A stretch of 64,000 nt of DNA, from assembly GCF_003259615.1 (NCBI RefSeq), contig NZ_QLLR01000023.1, positions 37,542 to 101,541 on the forward strand. The letters are read 5' to 3'. The notes beneath the pieces were generated by a model. That model searched no databases, was not told the origin of the DNA, and saw only the letters and a list, made by a program, of their open reading frames with translations. This DNA is from Pedobacter cryoconitis (lineage in GTDB: Bacteria > Bacteroidota > Bacteroidia > Sphingobacteriales > Sphingobacteriaceae). Shown piece by piece: positions 38,691 to 47,554 of this stretch (the stretch's first letter is position 1; each line of letters begins with the position of its first letter). The translations under genes and the position numbers were made by a program.

Positions 38691-39017
38691 TTATTTTGAG
38701 ATCTCAACAACGCTTTCGCACAAATCCATGAATTTTTCCTGATCTGTAAGAATAATCCGCTTATAGGCATCAGCTGCGAAAAGTTTATATACAGATTCCA
38801 GATCATCAAACCAGATTTCTGTAATGCCATCATATTCCGATAATGCTGTTTTTTTTGATATTTCTTCGGGAAGGTGATATTGCAGATAGCGGCGTACATA
38901 AATCTTTACTTCGGGAAGAGACCTGAATAAAGGAGCATGTTTATTTACATGATACCACACAAATTCTTCATGGCTCATACCGCTGCATCTCCTTAAAAAT
39001 ATAGTGAGTCTGATCAT
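38691..39017 (-). CDS. EthD domain protein
   Basis: A 108-residue protein with the ferredoxin-like EthD pattern: MIRLTIFLRRCSGMSHEEFV, WYHVNKHAPLFRSLP and a second-half ITEIWFDDLESVYKLFA. EthD-type proteins are dimeric alpha+beta barrels found in oxidative degradation or antibiotic-biosynthesis monooxygenase settings. Its start overlaps the stop of the ClC gene by 4 bp, so the two are an operon; a link between a small dimeric barrel and a chloride channel is not known to me. Confidence 0.82.
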   Translation of the reverse strand: MIRLTIFLRRCSGMSHEEFVWYHVNKHAPLFRSLPEVKIYVRRYLQYHLPEEISKKTALSEYDGITEIWFDDLESVYKLFAADAYKRIILTDQEKFMDLCESVVEISK

Positions 39018-40288
39018 AATTTATCCATACCCATTTGAGCGTGTATCAATGGAGATTTAGGTGCCAGAAAATATCCTGTTAAACTTGCGAAAATAATGGG
39101 TACAATATTTTGAAAACCTGTCATTGCACCAAGTAAAATAATAATACTTACAGGCGTTCGTGTAACACACGCATTTAAAGCTGCCATACAACATACAGTA
39201 ATTAATGTGAGGTTTTGTCCGGGAAATAACTGATAGATAACTAATCCCAGAACAGTGCCAGCGAATAGGAGTGGAATAATAAAACCACCTCTCCAGCCAG
39301 AGGTTGCTGTGATTGCAATGGCTATGAGTTTCATGAGCAATAACAAGCATAAGAACTGAATACTAAAACTTCCGGTAAGTACTTCTGTTAATTGTTCATG
39401 CCCAAAATATCGGGTAAGAGGAATGAAATAAGCAATCATTCCTAATAAAAAGCCGCCAAGAGCCAGTTTATAATAAACAGCAAATGAAATTTTCCTGAAG
39501 AGCAGCTTAAATGACTTGATGAGTAAGGTAAACAGCCATCCGGTAGCAGCGCCCGCTAAAGAGTAAGCAACCGCATAAAAAATGTCCCCGAGCTTTGGAT
39601 TCTTATAAGGAGGGAAATTCCAGGCAGGTCCAAGATTAAGGTGTGTGATCAATACAAAAATGAGATAACTTGCGCAACTGGCCACCAATGCAGGCATAAA
39701 AGCCTTGTAATACTTTGTAACGTGCTTATGGTCTAATATTTCTAAAGCAAATAAGCTTCCCCCAAGCGGAGCTCCAAAAAGAGCAGTAAATGCAGAGGCC
39801 ATCCCAGCAATGGTAATAGAACGTATATCTTCTCCTTTGTAACCTAATTTACGTGAAATATATGTTCCTGTAGATCCAACCACTTGTACTAGTGGTGCTT
39901 CCGGCCCTAAACTCCCTCCGGAGGCGATGCAGATTAAAGACGATAAAATCATAGATGGATTACTTTTAGGATTCAGGCGGCCCCCCTTAAAATGTATATT
40001 ATCTACCATTAAATCAATTTCGCCCGGATCACCCAGTTTATGAATGATTAATCCTGCTGCTAATCCGGCAATAGTCATTAAAGGAATTACAAATATTCCT
40101 TCTATAATTTTTAAAAATGATGTAATATTTTCCAGTACAATCCAGTAACCACCAGAAATAATACCACCGACTATACCAATGATAGTCCATAGCAGAAAGT
40201 CTTTATTATAAACAAAAGGATTAGTTTTTAAGGGATTCTTTATGGTGTGCCGTAATTCAAAAATCTTTTTTGAGGTGGAATGTTTCAT
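39014..40288 (-). CDS. ClC family chloride channel/antiporter
   Basis: A 424-residue polytopic membrane protein. The anion-selectivity motifs are present: GGSLGPEAPLVQ (with the gating Glu in GPEAP) and GWRGGFIIPLLFAG. About ten hydrophobic helices can be seen. It has no CBS domains at the C-terminus. It moves chloride or fluoride across the inner membrane; gating type is not settled. It overlaps the EthD gene by 4 bp, and it is divergent from the small membrane protein/FNR pair across an AT-rich region. Confidence 0.88.
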   Translation of the reverse strand: MKHSTSKKIFELRHTIKNPLKTNPFVYNKDFLLWTIIGIVGGIISGGYWIVLENITSFLKIIEGIFVIPLMTIAGLAAGLIIHKLGDPGEIDLMVDNIHFKGGRLNPKSNPSMILSSLICIASGGSLGPEAPLVQVVGSTGTYISRKLGYKGEDIRSITIAGMASAFTALFGAPLGGSLFALEILDHKHVTKYYKAFMPALVASCASYLIFVLITHLNLGPAWNFPPYKNPKLGDIFYAVAYSLAGAATGWLFTLLIKSFKLLFRKISFAVYYKLALGGFLLGMIAYFIPLTRYFGHEQLTEVLTGSFSIQFLCLLLLMKLIAIAITATSGWRGGFIIPLLFAGTVLGLVIYQLFPGQNLTLITVCCMAALNACVTRTPVSIIILLGAMTGFQNIVPIIFASLTGYFLAPKSPLIHAQMGMDKL

Positions 40289-40373
40289 TATTAAATCAAA
40301 ATCTTTTTATTATATTTTATATTGCAAATGTAATATAAATATGATTTTTTTATATAAAAATGTTTATATTATA

Positions 40374-40402
40374 TTGCGTGTGAAATATTAACCGTATTTT
40401 TG
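40374..40402 (+). promoter_or_regulatory. Bacteroidota-type promoter candidate
   Basis: TATTTTTG at 40395-40402 fits the Bacteroidota -7 consensus TAnnTTTG exactly, and TTG at 40374-40376 stands 18 bases upstream as a -33 element. The next start codon is at 40421. It would drive the small membrane protein and the FNR-type regulator. Confidence 0.45.
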
Positions 40403-40420
40403 GATTCTAATGTATATGTT

Positions 40421-40657
40421 ATGAAAAAGATGAATGTTTTGTTAATAATTATTGGGATTGTATTTATTGGCGCTGGTTTTTTAACCTTTACTAATCTGAC
40501 AACTGTTAATAGCGTAGATTCGCATGCGTGGACTATAAATTTGAATGGTATCAAGTCTTTTCAATGGCCGGCTTTTACAGGTGGGGTTCTGATAGTCATT
40601 GGAATTATTTTCCATATCGCAGATGATGGCGGACATGATAAAATAAAGATTGGCTAA
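40421..40657 (+). CDS. Small two-helix membrane protein
   Basis: From the ATG at 40421 (an upstream TTG is less likely) 78 residues: a first helix VLLIIIGIVFIGAGFLTFTN, a short loop with SHAWTINLNGIKSF, and a second helix WPAFTGGVLIVIGIIFHIAD. It resembles the short DUF3185-like/SPW-like membrane proteins of Bacteroidota but I cannot name the family. It lies just upstream of the FNR-type gene, 34 bp apart, and is probably co-transcribed with it. Confidence 0.65.
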   Translation: MKKMNVLLIIIGIVFIGAGFLTFTNLTTVNSVDSHAWTINLNGIKSFQWPAFTGGVLIVIGIIFHIADDGGHDKIKIG

Positions 40658-40691
40658 ATTCGTGCAGCCAAATGATGGTAAAATAATAAGG

Positions 40692-41381
40692 ATGACAAAA
40701 ACAAAAAATACCTGCGATTTAAATACCTGTTTTTTGTGCAGGTTCTGTTTAAAGGATTGGAAGCTTGCTATCGATGCGAATAAGCAAAATATCAAAATCA
40801 AAAAAGGTCAGCAGGTTTTTAAAGAAGGGGAGGAAGTTAAAGGGATATTCTTTGTCTATAGCGGAAAAGTGAAAGTCCATAAGAAATGGGACGATGAAAA
40901 AGAACTTATTGTACGTTTTGCCCAAAAGGGTGACGTTATCGGTCACCTCGGATTGGGCGGATCAGGACATTATCCTGTTTCTGCCACTGCAATTGAAGAT
41001 GCTGTAGTTTGTTTTATTGAGCTGGAGTTTTTAGAAGCGACGATGAATGTAAATACTAACTTCGTGATTCAACTGATGCGGTTCTTTGCTGGTGAGTTAC
41101 AAGAATCAGAAAGAAGAATGAGTAATCTTGCGCATATGAGTATAAAGGGAAGAGTGTTGCAGGCGCTTCTTTCGCTGCAGGATCAATTTGGTGTCGATGA
41201 TAAGGGTTTTATAAATATTGAATTGACCAGGCAGGATATTGCTTCTTATACAGGTTCTTCTTATGAGTCGTTGTTTCGTACAATCAATGATCTTTTGGCC
41301 GAGAATATGATTGTAATTTCAGGCAAAAGCATTACAATTAATAACATTCATGAATTCCGTATAATGACTGAAAATTACTAA
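40692..41381 (+). CDS. Crp/Fnr family regulator with N-terminal cysteine cluster
   Basis: The ATG at 40692 gives 229 residues; the TTG at 40650 would overlap the previous gene. The N-terminus has C8, C13, C16 and C19 (NTCDLNTCFLCRFCLKDW), like the iron-sulphur ligands of FNR. A cyclic-nucleotide-type barrel follows (QVFKEGEEVKGIFFVYSGKV), then the long dimer helix and a helix-turn-helix (TRQDIASYTGSSYESLFRTI). The cluster suggests oxygen or NO sensing, which is inference. No nitrate or fermentation genes are adjacent; the divergent ClC/EthD operon is a candidate target. Confidence 0.86.
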   Translation: MTKTKNTCDLNTCFLCRFCLKDWKLAIDANKQNIKIKKGQQVFKEGEEVKGIFFVYSGKVKVHKKWDDEKELIVRFAQKGDVIGHLGLGGSGHYPVSATAIEDAVVCFIELEFLEATMNVNTNFVIQLMRFFAGELQESERRMSNLAHMSIKGRVLQALLSLQDQFGVDDKGFINIELTRQDIASYTGSSYESLFRTINDLLAENMIVISGKSITINNIHEFRIMTENY

Positions 41382-41409
41382 GAATTGATGCTTCAATTTC
41401 GCGTAATAC

Positions 41410-42091
41410 TTAAATTATTATTTTGAAGGGGATTAAAATAGTACATTTATATGAGTAATGCGGTACATTATAGGGGCCGTCGCTTTTATAATCGTAGCCG
41501 TTTAACGCCAGAAATACCTTGGTCTTTGCATCAAGAGGTTTTTTGGATAGGGTAGTAGTGGTTTTTCCATTTTTCCAGTATTTTACGGTATGGAAAAAGG
41601 GATGCAAGTGTATCCTGAATGCCGGCTACGTGTACATCCTTTCCTGAAACAGCAATGGAAGTCGCTTTTGAACTTTCATTATCAGTACCTGATTGATCAG
41701 GACTCTTTTTGAGAGCCAGTAATACTGGTATACCATTTTTCCAATAGGCTGCAAGTCCGAATTCCGTTCCGGCAATATAGACATCGTTCCCTGCAATAAA
41801 AATAGAATAGGCCTCTGAATAATTTGCTCCATTGGATAACTTGCTATCAATCTTCAGCACTGTTTGTTTACCGTTTTTGCAATATCTGGCTACAGCGATC
41901 TCGTCATTTTCATAGCCTGCTACATACACATCAGTTCCTTTGACTGTAATAGCTGTGGCACTGGCGTTTGCATGACCATCTGTTAAAACCACAGGAATCC
42001 CATCCTTCCAGTAATCACATGAAACTAATGCAGTTAGGAAAATAAGAAAGAGCGAAAGAGCCGATTTGATTAATGATTTGGAATTACACAT
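41410..42091 (-). pseudogene. Beta-propeller lipoprotein, frameshifted
   Basis: The frame from the ATG at 42091 gives a lipoprotein signal (LIFLTALVSC) and repeated blades of the form YWKDGIPVVLTDG and AITVKGTDVYVAGYEN. Near 41590 the blade pattern breaks off and the frame ends at 41531 after KILEKWKNHYYPIQ. The correct continuation (TVKYWKNGKTTTTLSKKPLD) is in another frame and ends at 41410. A single-base indel in the C/T-rich stretch near 41590-41605 explains this. The signal peptide also runs straight into a blade, so an N-terminal deletion is likely too. Confidence 0.72.
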
Positions 42092-42227
42092 GATGTATAT
42101 TGTTAATTGATCTTCCCTTAAACTTTTTTTAAATAAAATGATTTACCTGTATGGATAATATTGATCTAAGTTTCTTTTCCACCAATGTACACCATTAGCG
42201 TTAAGGATTGTCCTAGTGCGTAGAAAA

Positions 42228-42277
42228 TGTCCGTAATTGTCCGTGGCTGTCTGCAATTGTCCGTATATGTCAGTGGG
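42228..42277. repeat. Five 10-bp tandem repeats, consensus TGTCCGTNNN
   Basis: Five abutting units of exactly 10 bp start with TGTC; the first, second and fourth read TGTCCGT, the third TGTCTGC and the fifth TGTCAGT. The last three bases vary (AAT, GGC, AAT, ATA, GGG). Period 10 is one helical turn. Confidence 0.75.
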
Positions 42278-42380
42278 TTATTCAAAAGGAAAATCATAAA
42301 GGTCATGAATCTTCAACTAGTTATGGTTTGGTTGTGCCTGAGTGGTGGTCGGGATGACACCAGGTTGAGAACAGGCTTTA

Positions 42381-42436
42381 AGCATGGCAAGTCCAAGTCA
42401 TTTCAACTAGTTGTTTTTACTTGGACTTGCCATGCT
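42381..42436. repeat. 18-bp perfect inverted repeat with palindromic loop
   Basis: Arms AGCATGGCAAGTCCAAGT (42381-42398) and ACTTGGACTTGCCATGCT (42419-42436) are perfectly complementary. The 20-base loop contains the self-complementary CAACTAGTTG (42404-42413). No open reading frame or T-tract follows. Confidence 0.85.
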
Positions 42437-42470
42437 CTCACGTTACTTTAGCATTGCTCTTACCCTAACG

Positions 42471-42503
42471 AGTACCCGAACAGTACTCAGGCAGTACCCG
42501 GAC
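42471..42503. repeat. Three 11-bp tandem repeats, consensus AGTACCCGGAC
   Basis: AGTACCCGAAC, AGTACTCAGGC and AGTACCCGGAC abut without gaps. They lie 35 bp to the right of the inverted repeat. Confidence 0.65.
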
Positions 42504-42696
42504 GATACATGTTCACCCGGTGCTAACCAAGTCACCTGCACTTCAAGTATAAAATCATTGATTTGGGACGATCATCAACCTAAATCCTGTTTCACAGGTA
42601 AATCATAGCTATCAGGTATAGCTAAGAAACTCTTCTCCTATAATTCGGAATGAGCTTCTTTCCCTTCCCATAATTTAAATCATAACCAGTTTTTCG

Positions 42697-42765
42697 TTAT
42701 GGATAACCAATACCACTGCTGCCGCCTGTAATGACAGCTAATTTGTTGTTTAATTTTCCTGATAT
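42697..42765 (-). pseudogene. N-terminal fragment of a short-chain dehydrogenase
   Basis: Minus-strand codons read SGKLNNKLAVITGGSSGIGY and then reach a stop two codons later. KLAVITGGSSGIG is the NAD(P)-binding motif at the very N-terminus of classical SDR enzymes. No start codon and no rest of the gene is present. Confidence 0.65.
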
Positions 42766-42916
42766 TTTTTTTATTATTTATAACACAAAATTGCCGGAGA
42801 GATACCTCAATAAAGATGAACAAGCTTATGAAATATAGGTGAACTACTATGAACTTATCATTCGGATCGCAGATAGAAATTCTTTGAAAAGGCTTTAGCG
42901 TGAGTTCATCTTTGAG

Positions 42917-44386
42917 TTATTTCAATAATTGTCTCAATACCTTTTTGCCATTTTCATTCTCAGGATTAAGCGCTATAGACTTCTGATACATTTTAACAGC
43001 ATCCTGTTTCTTCCCGTGTTTTAACAAAATTTCTGCATAACTATCATAGGTATTCCAGCTTAAAGGAAAAAGCTGTGTGTTTTGTTTAAATGTGGTTTCT
43101 GCTTCAAAGTCCTTATTATTAAGCATGAAGGCATACCCTAATGAATTTATCTCCTCTTCATTTAAATAATAGTTTAAGGTATCTTTTTTTATTTTCGTTA
43201 AGGCCTTTTCAGCAGCTTCCGGACAATTGTATGCCAGTGTAACTCCATAAATTCTGGCACCACTTTGTTTGGGTTTTTCAATTATTTTACCATTTAAAAT
43301 GCTCAGGGCATTATCTGCAATTGGGATAACATTATTGGCCGTGTTATCAAAAATGATAATCGTTTGATGTCTGGTAATGTTTCTTAACAGCATCGTACGA
43401 CCACCAGGAAGACCTCCGTCGTGTTTAACTATTTCTCCCATTGAAGTGTCTTCTCTGGTAATCCATCCCAGCGCATATCTTTGTATATTATCTTTTCCAT
43501 TGGCAAGCTTAACTGGCGAAAATGCCTCTTTTAAAGTCGCATTGCTTAACAGGCTTCCGTTATAAAGGGCTTCATCATATTTTAATAAATCATGAGCAGT
43601 ACTTATAATGTCACCATGTCCCTGAAAATTAAAGCTGTAAATGATTTTAAATTCAGCGGCTGTATCTGCACGCCGCACCTGATCAGTATATGGATCTTTT
43701 AAATAATATCTGTTGGACAGGTTATTGTCTTTTCGCTTGAAAAACAACGACAAAGAAGTGTTTTTCATCCCGGCAGGAAGGAAGATATACTTTTTAAGAT
43801 ACGATTCAAATGATAGACCTGTAATCTTCTCTACGATTAAAGCCAGAATATTATAGTTCACATTATTATAGGAAAAATCTTCCCCGGGTTTGAAAATTAA
43901 TGACGCTTTTTTTGAAATGAAAGCAGGGATTATATCTTTATTAGTGAAAACCGTATCCGGGTGTTCAGCTATCATTGCATAAAAAAGTGTATCGTAAATG
44001 GGTAAGCCTGACGTGTGTGAGAGTAATTGTTTAATCGTTACCTCAGTATATGGAAAATCAGGGAGGAATTTTGTAACACGATCGTTTAACTGTAGTTTCC
44101 CTTTTTCCTTTAGCTGTAAGATCGCTGTAGAAGTGACTGTTTTCGTGATGGAGGCCATCGGAAAAGAGGATTGAGCTGTATTAATTCTTTTGTCTGAATA
44201 ATCTGCATAACCGAATGACTTCTCATAAACAATTTTGCCATTTTCGGCAATTAAAACATTGCCATTGAACTGCTGATTTTGTGATAATGCTGAAAAGTAT
44301 TCATCCAGTCCTTTTTGTTTGTTTTGAGCAAAAATATGTGTTGTTACAATAAATAATAAAACCAGCAGTCCTAATTTTCTATTCAT
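42917..44386 (-). CDS. Exported serine hydrolase, class C beta-lactamase fold
   Basis: A 489-residue protein with signal peptide (MNRKLGLLVLLFIVTTHIFA). Active-site motifs: S79-I-T-K82 (SxxK), Y173-N-N175 (YxN) and HDGGLPGG for the HxG triad. The C-terminal 80 residues form a TPR-like repeat pair (YDSYAEILLKHGKKQDAVKM, YQKSIALNPENENGKKVL). The family includes D-aminopeptidases, esterases and DD-peptidases; a lactamase role is not implied. It lies 126 bp downstream of the A-T-R synthetase on the same strand. Confidence 0.88.
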   Translation of the reverse strand: MNRKLGLLVLLFIVTTHIFAQNKQKGLDEYFSALSQNQQFNGNVLIAENGKIVYEKSFGYADYSDKRINTAQSSFPMASITKTVTSTAILQLKEKGKLQLNDRVTKFLPDFPYTEVTIKQLLSHTSGLPIYDTLFYAMIAEHPDTVFTNKDIIPAFISKKASLIFKPGEDFSYNNVNYNILALIVEKITGLSFESYLKKYIFLPAGMKNTSLSLFFKRKDNNLSNRYYLKDPYTDQVRRADTAAEFKIIYSFNFQGHGDIISTAHDLLKYDEALYNGSLLSNATLKEAFSPVKLANGKDNIQRYALGWITREDTSMGEIVKHDGGLPGGRTMLLRNITRHQTIIIFDNTANNVIPIADNALSILNGKIIEKPKQSGARIYGVTLAYNCPEAAEKALTKIKKDTLNYYLNEEEINSLGYAFMLNNKDFEAETTFKQNTQLFPLSWNTYDSYAEILLKHGKKQDAVKMYQKSIALNPENENGKKVLRQLLK

Positions 44387-44512
44387 AAAGATATTTTATT
44401 TATCAATAAAGGTAGTTTTTATCTCCATACATTATATATAAAACGCAATTATATATTACAGGTTGCAAACGATATAAGCATACGCCATCTACTCCAATGA
44501 TAATTATTTATC

Positions 44513-47500
44513 TTAGTTAATTACTATTCCCAAATATTTCAAATAAATATCCAGCATTTTTTTATCAAATACTGGCTCTTTTATATGCGTGTTTTCTAGA
44601 AACGTTTCTACATTTTTTTGATCCCAGATATAAGTATCCTGGTAAAGCTCTACAGTTGAAAGGCCTTCGTGCATATTGTCTTTAAACAGACTTGTTAGTG
44701 GGAAAAGTCTGTTTTTACTATCATCTTCCCATTGTTTGCGCCAGTCTTTGTAAGGCAGGCCTTTTAATTCAAATGTATAATACTGCTCCAGCAAGTCGAA
44801 AAAGTCTTGCAGGGTAAGGTTGGTTTCAGGAGAAGCAATCAGATTAAATTTTTGTCCGATGGCCTTTGGATTTTTGGATATAGCACCAATAGACCTTGTC
44901 ATGTAATCTACGGTAATTAAACCTTCACGAAGTTCTTTAAGCTGCGGATAAGAACCATATTCAATACAATTTTTAATCAATCCGGCCCACCATTGATAAG
45001 GTGCACTTGCTCCGGTTTTACTGTGGCACATCGCATAACCCAGGCGGTAGGTTATTAATGGCAGTCCCTTTTCTGCTGCCAGGTCAGCAATGGCTTCCAT
45101 CACATATTTACTTCTTACATAGCCAATATCTTTACTTACAGCCATAATATTCTGTGAAATATCATCACTTTCTTTCATGACCGTTTTACCAGTAAATACA
45201 TGTCCCCAGCTATATACAGAAATGGTAGAAAGTAATACCAGGCATTTAGTTTTTTCAGCAGCAGCAAGCTTTATAATCTCTCTCAATCCTTCTACGTTTG
45301 CTGCTTTCATGTAAGAGTAAGGTTCTATGAAGTTCACCGAACTTCCAGAGTGGTAAATCATCTGGATCGTAGAAGCCAGCTGGTCGTATTGTTGTTTTTT
45401 AAGGCCAAGATCAGATTGGGTCAGGTCCCCAACTACAGGAATGATCCGTTTGCGCTGGTTATCCCCAACTTGTATATGGTAGGCTGAGAAATAATCATTT
45501 ATTTTTTCTATCGCATGAGCTTCATCACGTGCCCTGACAAGACAGTAAACGGTTGCTGAGGTTGTTTCCAGAAGTTCATGGAGTAAATGAATACCGACAT
45601 ATCCTGTAGCACCTGTGAGCAGTATATCAGAAGGATCATTCATTATATTAACATCAAAATCCTTAAATTTTTCCGTTTCAGGATGCAGAAAGACATCTTG
45701 CTGAAGTTCTACATAAGGCTCTACGTCTTCTTTAGGGAACTCTGTTGTTTGTAATGTCCTGTTTTGAATAGAGTCTGCAAGTTGCTGAAGAACAGGGTAT
45801 TGGTAAATGTCCCTCAAATAGACTTTCATACCTAATTCTTTACTAAGTGAAACTGCTACAACGGCCACTAGTAATGAATCGCCCCCAATATCAAAAAAGT
45901 TGTCACTTCGGTTAATTACCGGCCTGTCAAGAGTCTTTGCCCATATTTTCGCAATAAGATGTTCCATCTCATTCTCAGGTGGACTGGATGGGATTACATC
46001 TTTGATATATTGAAGTGCAAGTTCGTTCAGTGCATTTTCATCAGTTTTACCATTTGCTGTAAGCGGGATATTTTTGATCGGGATAAAATGCGCAGGCATC
46101 ATATAGACAGGTAATTCATCTTTCAGATGTTGACGGATTTTGTTTACATCGGGTTCGTTAGTCTCTAAAACTAAAAACGCTATCAGGTACTTATTGTTCT
46201 CCGAATTTCCTTTGGTAATTACAACAACGTCCCGAATGCTATGGTCGGCTGCCAGCAATGTAGTTTCTATTTCTCCCAGCTCTATTCTGAACCCTCTTAT
46301 TTTAACTTGCTTGTCTTTTCTGCCCAGAAACTGTATTTCACCATTAGATAGCCATCTGGCCAGATCTCCGGTAAGGTATAGTCTTTCTCCTTGCTGGTAA
46401 GGATGTTCTACAAACTTTTGACGGGTCAGTTCTTCATTGTTTAAATAACCTTTAGCAAGGCCTGTTCCGCTTAGACAAAGTTCTCCAATATTACCTTCTG
46501 GAAGCATTTGCTGATTAGTATCAAGAATGTAAGCGTGAATATTTCCAACAGGCATTCCTATAGATGAATTTTGTTCTGTTCCTGAGGTATGTACCGGATG
46601 AAAAGTTGCAAAAACAGAGCATTCAGTAGGCCCATAATAGTCAATCAACTGATAAGGCAGGCCATCTGTTTTTACAGTTTTCAATTTTTCGCCACCTGTA
46701 AAAAGAAATTTTAACTCTTTAAGTATTGCCGTGCGGCTGTTTTCAAGGAAATCCGGAACCAAAACTGTTGGAACAAAGCCATGTGTGATCCTTTTCTTCA
46801 GGAAGAATGAGGCTAAAGAACTGGTTTCTGCTCTTTGCTGCTGATCTGCAATATGCAGTGTGGCACCTGAGCATAAGGCCGACCAGACTTCCCATACAGA
46901 AATGTCGAAAGCAAGTCCGGCGACTAATGTCAGCTGACTATTTTGGTTTACATTAAAGAGGTGATTATGCCAGATGATTAGGTTTTTAATAGATTCGTGA
47001 CGGATCATTACACCTTTTGGTTTTCCTGTAGAGCCAGAAGTGTAGATGACATAAGCCAGATCCTGTAAATCTGTTTCAGGTACAGAAAGGACATCATATT
47101 CCCCTTTAAGTTCCTCTAAATGATCTAATATGACTATTTCGGTCTGATTGTTATGCTGTAGTATTTTCGCATTTTTAGAATTGGCAATCAATAAGCTCGT
47201 TTTAGCATCCGTAAGAATATATTCAACTCTTTTTATAGGATAAGCAGGATCAATTGGGATATAAGCAGCTCCTGTTTTTAAAACTGCAATTACTGCTGTA
47301 AGCCATTCCAGAGAACGGTCAAGCCAAATAGGGATTAGCATTCCCGGCTTTGCTCCATAAGAAATAAGTTGAGAAGCTAAAAGACTACTTTTTTTGTCAA
47401 GGTCCTGATAGCTGATCTGCTGGTGCATAAAAGTCGCCGCATTTTGTTTGGGGTTACTTTTAACTTTTTCCGTAAATAAAGTAAGAATTGTACTTGAAAA

Positions 47501-47554
47501 AACTAAAGGCAATTGCGAAGCCTGTTCAGGCAAAATAGAAGATTTTGAAGCCAT
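44513..47554 (-). CDS. NRPS-like adenylation-thiolation-reductase protein
   Basis: A 1013-residue, three-domain protein without a condensation domain. Adenylation (30-510): A3 YTSGSTGKPKG 171-181, A4 FDISVWE 216-222, A5 YGPTE 307-311, A7 YLTGD 393-397, A8 around 411-430, A10 lysine K503. Thiolation: FDIGGDSL with phosphopantetheine Ser560. Reductase (640-1010): NAD(P)H motif LLTGATGYVG, S776 and Y812-x3-K816. Asp217 in the pocket means an alpha-amino acid is expected. By eye the pocket residues are D, I, W, T, F, G, Y, V, F, K. It should activate an amino acid and release it as aldehyde or alcohol. No phosphopantetheinyl transferase or tailoring enzyme is adjacent. Confidence 0.9.
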   Translation of the reverse strand: MASKSSILPEQASQLPLVFSSTILTLFTEKVKSNPKQNAATFMHQQISYQDLDKKSSLLASQLISYGAKPGMLIPIWLDRSLEWLTAVIAVLKTGAAYIPIDPAYPIKRVEYILTDAKTSLLIANSKNAKILQHNNQTEIVILDHLEELKGEYDVLSVPETDLQDLAYVIYTSGSTGKPKGVMIRHESIKNLIIWHNHLFNVNQNSQLTLVAGLAFDISVWEVWSALCSGATLHIADQQQRAETSSLASFFLKKRITHGFVPTVLVPDFLENSRTAILKELKFLFTGGEKLKTVKTDGLPYQLIDYYGPTECSVFATFHPVHTSGTEQNSSIGMPVGNIHAYILDTNQQMLPEGNIGELCLSGTGLAKGYLNNEELTRQKFVEHPYQQGERLYLTGDLARWLSNGEIQFLGRKDKQVKIRGFRIELGEIETTLLAADHSIRDVVVITKGNSENNKYLIAFLVLETNEPDVNKIRQHLKDELPVYMMPAHFIPIKNIPLTANGKTDENALNELALQYIKDVIPSSPPENEMEHLIAKIWAKTLDRPVINRSDNFFDIGGDSLLVAVVAVSLSKELGMKVYLRDIYQYPVLQQLADSIQNRTLQTTEFPKEDVEPYVELQQDVFLHPETEKFKDFDVNIMNDPSDILLTGATGYVGIHLLHELLETTSATVYCLVRARDEAHAIEKINDYFSAYHIQVGDNQRKRIIPVVGDLTQSDLGLKKQQYDQLASTIQMIYHSGSSVNFIEPYSYMKAANVEGLREIIKLAAAEKTKCLVLLSTISVYSWGHVFTGKTVMKESDDISQNIMAVSKDIGYVRSKYVMEAIADLAAEKGLPLITYRLGYAMCHSKTGASAPYQWWAGLIKNCIEYGSYPQLKELREGLITVDYMTRSIGAISKNPKAIGQKFNLIASPETNLTLQDFFDLLEQYYTFELKGLPYKDWRKQWEDDSKNRLFPLTSLFKDNMHEGLSTVELYQDTYIWDQKNVETFLENTHIKEPVFDKKMLDIYLKYLGIVIN

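Larger units (their letters stand above)
42092..42916. other. Repeat-rich gene-free region (gene graveyard)
   Basis: It holds, from left to right, a 10-bp tandem repeat, an 18-bp perfect inverted repeat, an 11-bp tandem repeat and a fragment of an SDR gene, each listed separately. A short in-frame peptide-like stretch (LPERYLNKDEQAYEI) at about 42793-42837 is not enough to call a gene. Confidence 0.7.

Noticed and set aside
38669..38899. Minus-strand frame overlapping the EthD gene
   Set aside because: The EthD domain is clear in the other frame; this one has no motif.
42228..42503. CRISPR array at the tandem repeats
   Set aside because: Units of 10 and 11 bp abut without spacers and no cas gene is present.
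42917..44386. Calling the serine hydrolase a beta-lactamase
   Set aside because: SxxK, YxN and HxG motifs are common to many esterases and peptidases of this fold, and the TPR-like tail is not found in true AmpC enzymes.
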